The notes below the pieces were generated by a model. That model did not search any database. It was not told where the DNA came from and saw only the letters and a list, made by a program, of their open reading frames with translations. Positions 1-4,479 of a stretch of 10,722 nt of DNA are shown in pieces (within the stretch, counting starts at the first letter, position 1; the number at the start of each line of letters is the position of its first letter). The translations under genes and the position numbers were made by a program. The stretch comes from DHVE2 group archaeon (GTDB lineage Archaea; Thermoplasmatota; Thermoplasmata; Thermoplasmatales; Aciduliprofundaceae): positions 1 through 10,722 of the forward strand of contig WAOZ01000107.1 in NCBI GenBank assembly GCA_015520975.1. Direction: 5' to 3'.

Positions 1-1
1 G

Positions 2-173
2 AAAGAGAGGTATGTGACATACGGGGCATTGAGATTCACAGGTGGAATGTTGATAATCGGAATTGCCATTTTCGGCGCAACACTTAATATCAAATATTAT
101 TGCTGCACTTTCCAGCGCTTGGAGTATGGGTTATCATTTAGGACTATGGAAATCTCAATCACAGCAATCGTGA
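2..173 (+). pseudogene. Possible 3' end of a small membrane protein, apparently frameshifted
   Basis: The window opens inside what looks like the end of a membrane protein. Reading from base 2 gives a stretch with a clear hydrophobic segment (GGMLIIGIAIFGATL, about bases 44-88). Continued in that frame, the translation becomes unconvincing and stops at 176-178. Moving one base forward near 86-90 gives a second hydrophobic stretch and a polar tail ending LWKSQSQQS, with a stop at 171-173, just before the ribosome binding site of the next gene. A two-helix hairpin with a charged tail is a sensible protein end, so a single frameshift (real or a sequencing error) is the simplest reading. The family is not recognised. 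The alternative is that the unshifted frame is real; its stop would overlap the next gene's start region (TGATG). Confidence is low because the 5' part is outside the window. Confidence 0.28.
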
Positions 174-179
174 GGTGAT
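172..179 (+). promoter_or_regulatory. Ribosome binding site that sets the start of the next gene
   Basis: GAGGTGAT closely matches the archaeal Shine-Dalgarno consensus GGAGGTGAT. It lies 4 nt before the ATG at 184. The alternative starts GTG 175 and ATG 178 lie inside this site, so translation most likely begins at 184. Confidence 0.6.
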
Positions 180-183
180 GATA

Positions 184-657
184 ATGGAAATAAAGTTTAC
201 ACATGCTCTCCATAACAAATTTATTACACTTCATTATCTGATTTGGAGGTATTCTTTTAACACCATTATCAGTTATTATTTTTTGGCTATAATTAACACA
301 AAAAATAAAAACATATCTCTTTTTGACTGGGTTATAGGATACTTTTTGTGGAGTATATTAATGATAATGAGTATGGGATTTTTGGTTTGGGGCATAGCGA
401 ACCTGCGCGCGTTGAAGACAAAGAAATTTCCGCTGGGCGATTACGCGGTGAGAAAAGTGCTGAAGGTGATGTACAGCAAGCGCGGGTTATGGGATCCCGT
501 CATAATGTCGCCGTATGTAGATGAAAACGGCGAGAAATATTTGAAATTTTACTTCAGCGTGCATTTTCCAATTATACTTTCTCCCGTGGAGGTTACCATA
601 AAATACGAGAATTTCAAGAAGGTGGCCAGAATAGCGGGAGAAATAGCTAGATGCTGA
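184..657 (+). CDS. Uncharacterised membrane-anchored protein (157 aa)
   Basis: No family is recognised. The ATG at 184 is chosen because of the Shine-Dalgarno site just upstream. The protein has a weakly hydrophobic N-terminal part (about residues 24-38) and one strong membrane helix (about 49-72, WVIGYFLWSILMIMSMGFLV). A soluble C-terminal domain of about 80 residues follows, with mixed beta strands and a short basic helix near the end (FKKVARIAGEIAR). The architecture suggests a membrane-anchored protein with its globular domain on one face. The downstream gene starts 7 nt before this stop, so the two are probably translated together and may act as partners. Base composition changes sharply inside the gene: 25% GC over 241-360 against 48% over 421-540. 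The N-terminal half may therefore be of different origin or under weaker constraint. That the frame is coding is fairly secure from the overlap and the GC-rich half; the function is unknown. Confidence 0.6.
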   Translation: MEIKFTHALHNKFITLHYLIWRYSFNTIISYYFLAIINTKNKNISLFDWVIGYFLWSILMIMSMGFLVWGIANLRALKTKKFPLGDYAVRKVLKVMYSKRGLWDPVIMSPYVDENGEKYLKFYFSVHFPIILSPVEVTIKYENFKKVARIAGEIARC

Positions 658-881
658 GCAGCGGAGAGATAGTGAAAATTGAGTACGAGAAAGATGAAAA
701 CTACTTTCCGAAGGGGATAAAATTTTTCATGAAAAATGGCAGTGTCAAGGAGCTGCACGGTGAGCTCGCCGCAGACCTGATATTTCTTCTCTCTCTAAAG
801 AGGTTGAATGTTAAAAAAACTGTACAGGAGAATGAAAGCGTGGGGAGTGCCCGGGATAAAGTAAAATATTTATATTTATAA
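651..881 (+). CDS. Small uncharacterised soluble protein (76 aa)
   Basis: The ATG at 651 overlaps the previous gene's 3' end by 7 nt (ATGCTGA), and GGGAG at 635-639 is a plausible, slightly distant ribosome binding site, so the pair looks like one transcription unit. The protein is charged, with no membrane helix and no signal peptide. The N-terminal half reads as short beta strands (EIVKIEYEKD, KGIKFFMKNGSVKEL), followed by a helix (GELAADLIFLLSLKRLNV) and a polar tail. No catalytic or metal-binding motif is visible, and the family is not recognised. The last codons contain a strong TATA-like stretch (869-882), so the 3' end doubles as the promoter region for what follows. It may be an accessory or partner of the membrane protein encoded just upstream; that is inference from overlap only. 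Confidence 0.5.
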   Translation: MLSSGEIVKIEYEKDENYFPKGIKFFMKNGSVKELHGELAADLIFLLSLKRLNVKKTVQENESVGSARDKVKYLYL

Positions 882-882
882 A
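869..882 (+). promoter_or_regulatory. Putative archaeal TATA box
   Basis: TTTATATTTATAAA is a strong match to an archaeal box A element, preceded by the purine-rich GTAAAA that could serve as a BRE. Transcription would start roughly 25 nt downstream, near 900. This gives the small membrane protein at 957 a leader of about 55 nt. The box lies inside the last codons of the upstream gene, so AT-rich coding sequence is an alternative explanation. Confidence 0.45.
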
Positions 883-956
883 TGATTAATTTTTCGTCAT
901 AATGAAAAAAAGAAAAGTACGATGTCAAGTCTTCAAATCTATGGGTGAAGTTAATT

Positions 957-1193
957 ATGATTATTATTGAACCGGCTTTCATCTTGCATCTAATTTATGG
1001 CATATTAATCGATCGAAACGCGTTGATTGGGGCTAACGTGTTGAGTGGTATTTTGTTGCTCATTTCTATAAAAATGATGCTGACTTTGATTAGAGATCTT
1101 CTCTTTGTGCAATTTATGTTGGCAATAACTATAATTCTTTCAATGTTTGTTTACATACAAACATCCCCATTGTTTTTTAATAATCGTATTTGA
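957..1193 (+). CDS. Small three-helix membrane protein, faintly MnhF/MrpF-like (78 aa)
   Basis: GGTGA at 944-948, 8 nt before the ATG at 957, supports that start; GTG at 945 would fall inside the ribosome binding site. The protein is almost wholly hydrophobic, with three predicted membrane helices: about residues 6-17, a second after the motif DRNALIGANV (about 26-42), and a third near the C-terminus (about 50-68). Length, three helices and an Asp-Arg pair directly after helix 1 recall the MnhF/MrpF subunit of Mrp-type antiporters and membrane-bound hydrogenases. The match is weak, however, and no other antiporter or hydrogenase subunit lies nearby. It is AT-rich (about 34% GC over 961-1140) compared with the polymerase genes. 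Best treated as an orphan small membrane protein; the MnhF idea is only a hypothesis. Confidence 0.45.
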   Translation: MIIIEPAFILHLIYGILIDRNALIGANVLSGILLLISIKMMLTLIRDLLFVQFMLAITIILSMFVYIQTSPLFFNNRI

Positions 1194-1244
1194 AATCTGG
1201 AGATTCAGAGAGATAATATTGAAAACCAAACAGGCGAAACATTG

Positions 1245-1255
1245 AAAATATATAA
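1245..1255 (+). promoter_or_regulatory. TATA box of the ModE-Nudix gene (leaderless promoter)
   Basis: AAAATATATAA is a good archaeal TATA element, with a purine-rich GCGAAAC (about 1234-1240) upstream. Its centre lies about 23 nt before the ATG at 1273, and no Shine-Dalgarno sequence precedes that ATG. Transcription and translation therefore probably start at almost the same base, giving a leaderless mRNA. Confidence 0.55.
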
Positions 1256-1272
1256 CGCAATATTTGAAATCA

Positions 1273-1977
1273 ATGAGAATAAAGTACAGATTCTGGTTTG
1301 AGACAGACCGCGGTTATGTGCTGGGACCCGGAACTTATACACTTTTAAAAGAGATCGAGAAAACGGGCAGTTTGAGAAAAGCGGCTGAACGTCTTAATAT
1401 GTCTTATCGTCATGCGTGGGGGCTGATAAAAGAAATGGAAGAGAATCTTGGTAAAAGCGTGATCGTATCCGAAAGAGGCGGGAAGGGTGGCGGTAAAAGC
1501 GAACTCACGCCTGAGGGAAAAAGGATACTTCAAGAGTTTGAAAACTACAAGATGCTTTTCGACGAGATTGTAATGAGACCGTACAGAAAACCTTGGATCG
1601 CGGTGGATGCGGTTTTGATACATAACGACGAAATCCTGCTCATAAAGCGTGGTAAAGAACCGTTTAAGGGAAAATACGCACTGCCGGGTGGATTTGTGGA
1701 CTACGGCGAGACAACAGAGCACGCAGTTATCAGAGAGGTAAAAGAAGAAACGGGATTGGATGTTGCAATAAAAGACCTTGTGGGCGTGTATTCCGATCCT
1801 GCGCGAGATCCTCGCGGGCATACGATAAGCGCTGCATATTTGGTTGAAGTGAAGGGTGGGAAACTGAAAAGCGGTGATGATGCCGCCGAGGCGCGATGGT
1901 TTCCCCTAAACTCGCTACCTCCTCTGGCATTTGACCACGATTGCATAATCAAAGACGCTCTATCACTCCTTCGCTGA
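1273..1977 (+). CDS. ModE-type winged HTH fused to an ADP-ribose-pyrophosphatase-like Nudix domain (234 aa)
   Basis: The N-terminal domain (about residues 1-90) is a ModE-type winged helix-turn-helix: KYRFWFETD, then GTYTLLKEIEKTGSLRKAAE with the recognition helix MSYRHAWGLIKEME, and the glycine-rich wing GGKGGGKSELTPEGK typical of ModE/LysR-like DNA-binding domains. No molybdate-binding MOP domain follows. Instead residues 108-234 form a complete Nudix hydrolase domain. Its Nudix box (residues 140-162) has all consensus positions: G-x5-E-x7-REVKEETGL. The motifs PFKGKYALPGG, YSDPARDPRGHT and a late AFDHD resemble archaeal ADP-ribose pyrophosphatases. Two roles are possible: a regulator sensing ADP-ribose or a related nucleotide, analogous to NrtR (which has the opposite domain order), or an active hydrolase with autoregulation. 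The ATG at 1273 is preferred over TTG 1264 because it fits the TATA spacing and the ModE N-terminus. The last 15 bp overlap the convergent gene. Confidence 0.9.
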   Translation: MRIKYRFWFETDRGYVLGPGTYTLLKEIEKTGSLRKAAERLNMSYRHAWGLIKEMEENLGKSVIVSERGGKGGGKSELTPEGKRILQEFENYKMLFDEIVMRPYRKPWIAVDAVLIHNDEILLIKRGKEPFKGKYALPGGFVDYGETTEHAVIREVKEETGLDVAIKDLVGVYSDPARDPRGHTISAAYLVEVKGGKLKSGDDAAEARWFPLNSLPPLAFDHDCIIKDALSLLR

Positions 1978-2181
1978 ATACAGGTTATAGAACACCTTTG
2001 TGCCTTTCAGTTTTTCGTGTAGCTCCTTCACTAATTGCAGATACTCGTCTATATCTTTAACCTCTTTCATAAGGTCATAGTTTCCAAACACGGGCTGAAA
2101 GCCCAACTCTCTAACGCGTTTCAGAATTTCAAGGGGGTTCGGCCCCTCCGAACTGAAGAACAGCTTTATAAACACCTTCAT
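1963..2181 (-). CDS. Small uncharacterised protein at the end of the polymerase operon (72 aa)
   Basis: The gene starts with ATG at 2181, 18 nt after nusA, behind a near-perfect ribosome binding site (GGAGGTG, complement of 2188-2194), so translation looks real and strong. The predicted order is strand (KVFIKLFF), helix (NPLEILKRVRELGF), two short strands (QPVFGNYDLMKEV), helix (IDEYLQLVKELHEKLKG), strand (KVFYNLYS). This beta-alpha-beta-beta-alpha-beta pattern suggests a ferredoxin-like fold, as in ACT and many small ligand- or RNA-binding domains. No catalytic residues stand out and I cannot name the family. Its place after rpl30e and nusA suggests co-transcription with the transcription machinery; a role there is inference. 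Its 3' end overlaps the convergent Nudix gene by 15 bp, leaving no spacer for a terminator. Confidence 0.75.
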   Translation of the reverse strand: MKVFIKLFFSSEGPNPLEILKRVRELGFQPVFGNYDLMKEVKDIDEYLQLVKELHEKLKGTKVFYNLYSAKE

Positions 2182-2187
2182 TTAGAC

Positions 2188-2194
2188 CACCTCC
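2188..2194 (-). promoter_or_regulatory. Strong ribosome binding site of the small terminal gene
   Basis: On the minus strand this reads GGAGGTG, complementary to the 3' end of archaeal 16S rRNA, 6 nt before the ATG at 2181. It is preceded by an A-run just after the nusA stop. It is the strongest such site in the cluster and argues for good expression of a gene that is otherwise anonymous. Confidence 0.65.
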
Positions 2195-2199
2195 TTTTT

Positions 2200-2625
2200 T
2201 CACATTATAACTATATTTTTCAGGGGAAAGTGCCTGCCAATTATCTCCTTGGCAAGGCGCAGGTTCCTTCCATCCTTTCCTATTGCCCGGGCTTTATCTT
2301 TCGGATCCACGAACACCGTGATGCTGAACTCGCTGCCCACCCTGTCAACTTTGACATTTCTCACCCGAAATCGATGAAACACATTGCGAGTAAACACCAC
2401 GACATCTGGCGAATACTCGACGACCATGACATTTTTCTTAAGCAGGTTTCGCAGGGTCTGTATCTTTTCTCCGCCATTCACCAGAACCTTTCTGAGATTT
2501 CTTGGATAAACAATGAAGACTATGAGATTATCCTTTTCCAAGCAATCTTTAACCTCCGCGTTTGTTGCGGCCTCGAAAATCGAGATATATCGGAGTGTCT
2601 GGGCATCGAGTTTTATGTTCACCAT
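2200..2625 (-). CDS. nusA: Archaeal NusA-like transcription factor with KH domains (141 aa)
   Basis: This is the short archaeal NusA, which consists only of the two KH RNA-binding domains and lacks the N-terminal polymerase-binding and S1 domains of bacterial NusA. The first KH domain (about residues 1-72) has a degenerate loop (VNGGEKIQTLRNLL); the second (about 73-141) carries the classic GxxG loop in RAIGKDGRNLRLAKEIIG (GKDG at 116-119). About 140 residues is normal for the family. It is thought to bind RNA and to act in transcription elongation or termination, though its archaeal mechanism is not well defined. The start codon shares one base with the rpl30e stop (TAATG), with GGTGA just upstream, so the two genes are coupled. 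The usual downstream neighbour rps12 is absent. Confidence 0.93.
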   Translation of the reverse strand: MVNIKLDAQTLRYISIFEAATNAEVKDCLEKDNLIVFIVYPRNLRKVLVNGGEKIQTLRNLLKKNVMVVEYSPDVVVFTRNVFHRFRVRNVKVDRVGSEFSITVFVDPKDKARAIGKDGRNLRLAKEIIGRHFPLKNIVIM

Positions 2626-2915
2626 TATTTCACCATTTTGCTGAGACTTCCCTCTCCTTCGTCCACTATTGTAAGCACGGAGATGTTAAACGGCTTGCCG
2701 CAAAGCGCACCCAGTTCCATGCCATCCCCGTCAAACATTATTTTCGTTATGTTCCATTTTTCCACTTCTTTTCTTTCTGGGCAGTTGTCTGCAACGATTA
2801 TGAGCTTTGCCTCTCCTTTTTCCATCGCTTTCTTTGCCTGTTTCAATCCAAAATACACCTTTCCTGTTTTGAGTATTTTTTTCATCTCTTTGCTTATCAC
2901 ATCTCTACTGACCAT
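2625..2915 (-). CDS. rpl30e: Large ribosomal subunit protein eL30 (96 aa)
   Basis: This is the archaeal/eukaryotic-type protein eL30 of the L7Ae/L30e/S12e superfamily, an RNA-binding protein of the large ribosomal subunit recognising kink-turn-like RNA. Family features are the N-terminal helix, GKVYFGLKQAKKAMEKGEAKLIIVADNCP (residues 18-46), and the C-terminal part ELGALCGKPFNISVLTIVDEGEGS (67-90). Length is typical. It sits between rpoA2 and nusA, its standard archaeal position. The ATG at 2915 lies 6 nt after the rpoA2 stop, and the AGGTGAT ribosome binding site overlaps that stop, pointing to coupled translation. Confidence 0.95.
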   Translation of the reverse strand: MVSRDVISKEMKKILKTGKVYFGLKQAKKAMEKGEAKLIIVADNCPERKEVEKWNITKIMFDGDGMELGALCGKPFNISVLTIVDEGEGSLSKMVK

Positions 2916-2921
2916 CTCACA

Positions 2922-4478
2922 TCACCTCTTTTTCTTGGGTTTGTATATGAGTGTCACCGCACCCGTACCCAGAGTGACTGGCTGTCCCACGATGATGTTT
3001 TCAGCCACACCTTTAAGCTGATCCTCTTCTCCTAACACACCCGCGGTTAATAAATGTTTTGAGGTAATTTCAAAAGCCGCTCTGGCAAGCACGCTTTCTT
3101 TCTGACCCGCGATACCGTGTCTACCGATGGCTTCCACGATGCCGTTGTAGGTCATAGTATCAGCAACGAGCATAATGTGTCTTATATCTACATTCAAACC
3201 CTGCTGCTGCAGCGTGTTAAGGGCCTCTTCGATTATCGCATTTCTGGCGGCTTCAATACCCAGAACATCAGCTATTTCAAGAATGTTGTTGGTACGCGTG
3301 CGTTTTCCGTCAACTTCGTCTATTTCGAGTACATCTGCCAGATTCGAGCCCTGGGTGTAAATAACCCACTCGGTGTTATCTCTGCTCTTTCTCACAATGG
3401 CACGCTTTATTCCGCGTACTCCACGAAGCGTCAGGGATTTTATGCCCTCACCTAAAAGGTACAGCTTTTTGTATGATGGCTCCGGAAGTTTGACCTTAAT
3501 TCTGTCCCCTTCATCCTCAACCACAAGTTTCTGAGCCTTAAGTTTAGCCAGACTCTCTATGATATCTTCTTTTTTCACACCTCTTTTTTTCATCTTTTTA
3601 GGATCCGGCTGAATTATTATCGCCATATCGGCCACGCTGGTTATAACATCGGCAACATCTATAATCTCGGTGCTCTCGATTTTCTTGGCGACTTCCTTCA
3701 CCATATCCTCATCGTTTTTTATATCCTCTCTGAGGTATATCTCCATCATGGGCGTGCTCGGCTCGCGCCTGGCATCGACGATTTCGATGAGCCTGGGAAG
3801 ACCCAGAGTGACATTCATTTCTGCCACACCAGCGTAGTGGAAAGTTCTCAGTGTCATCTGCGTACCCGGCTCACCGATGCTCTGGGCGGCCACAATTCCA
3901 ACGGCCTCGTAGGGATCCACCATTCTGCGGCGGTATATCTCTACAACCTTGGAGATGAGTTTTTTCGTATCTCTCTTTTTGAGCCCCATCTCCTTTTTCA
4001 CTTTAACGATCTTCTCAATTAGGGAGAAAGGCAACTCTATATCGTATTCCGATTTAATAATCTCGTAGATTTCCTTTTCATCATCGGTCATATCTCTGAA
4101 CTTTTTGATCTCAAATTCCTTCTGCTCTTCCAGTATTCCGTAAGAGAACTTCGTGACCCTTTTCAAATAGCCGCCGTCCTCTTTTTTGAATTCCGAGAGG
4201 GGTATGGCTGAGATATCCTGCACGGTTTCGATTTTAAGCAGTGATTTAAGATTTCTCGTGGTCTTTTTCAAAATACCTTCCCTTGATTCGTAGGGTTCTA
4301 TTGCGGAGATTTTCACGCGATAGTTCGCTTCAGCACCTTTTAATGTTATGTATCCGTAAAGCGGAAATTTCACCTCACGCTTGATTTCAAAATCCACTGC
4401 ATAGTACACAGGAGCATTCATTTTCAGTTTATCGACATTTTCCATTTTGTCTTTCCATATTATTGAAAGCTCAGCCAT
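2922..4478 (-). CDS. rpoA2: DNA-directed RNA polymerase subunit A'' with an unusual N-terminal extension (518 aa)
   Basis: This is the C-terminal part of the archaeal largest polymerase subunit. The canonical portion begins near residue 140 and contains the trigger-loop region (DPYEAVGIVAAQSIGEPGTQ, then MTLRTFHYAGVAEMNVTLGLPRL, about 188-229) that closes over the active site, followed by jaw and clamp elements (NILEIADVLGIEAARNAI, MTYNGIVEAIGRHGIAG). The ending VGQPVTLGTGAVTLIYK is typical. Family members are usually about 380-400 residues; here about 138 extra residues precede the normal start. The extension is rich in predicted beta strands and does not belong to the known subunit; it weakly resembles an EVE/PUA-like fold. 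The ATG at 4478 is chosen: it follows the rpoA1 stop by 1 nt and has GGAGG 7 nt upstream. A TTG at 4499 in the same frame would overlap rpoA1 and is less likely. No intein is present. Confidence 0.96.
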   Translation of the reverse strand: MAELSIIWKDKMENVDKLKMNAPVYYAVDFEIKREVKFPLYGYITLKGAEANYRVKISAIEPYESREGILKKTTRNLKSLLKIETVQDISAIPLSEFKKEDGGYLKRVTKFSYGILEEQKEFEIKKFRDMTDDEKEIYEIIKSEYDIELPFSLIEKIVKVKKEMGLKKRDTKKLISKVVEIYRRRMVDPYEAVGIVAAQSIGEPGTQMTLRTFHYAGVAEMNVTLGLPRLIEIVDARREPSTPMMEIYLREDIKNDEDMVKEVAKKIESTEIIDVADVITSVADMAIIIQPDPKKMKKRGVKKEDIIESLAKLKAQKLVVEDEGDRIKVKLPEPSYKKLYLLGEGIKSLTLRGVRGIKRAIVRKSRDNTEWVIYTQGSNLADVLEIDEVDGKRTRTNNILEIADVLGIEAARNAIIEEALNTLQQQGLNVDIRHIMLVADTMTYNGIVEAIGRHGIAGQKESVLARAAFEITSKHLLTAGVLGEEDQLKGVAENIIVGQPVTLGTGAVTLIYKPKKKR

Positions 4479-4479
4479 A

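Noticed and set aside
2011..2015. T-run as a terminator for the plus-strand Nudix gene
   Set aside because: Only five T's, and inside the coding sequence of the opposing gene; too weak to list as a terminator.
2035..3021. 328-codon open frame on the plus strand antisense to nusA, rpl30e and the end of rpoA2
   Set aside because: It lies opposite four well-supported genes, has no recognisable domain and low-complexity, histidine- and phenylalanine-rich composition typical of a mirror frame.
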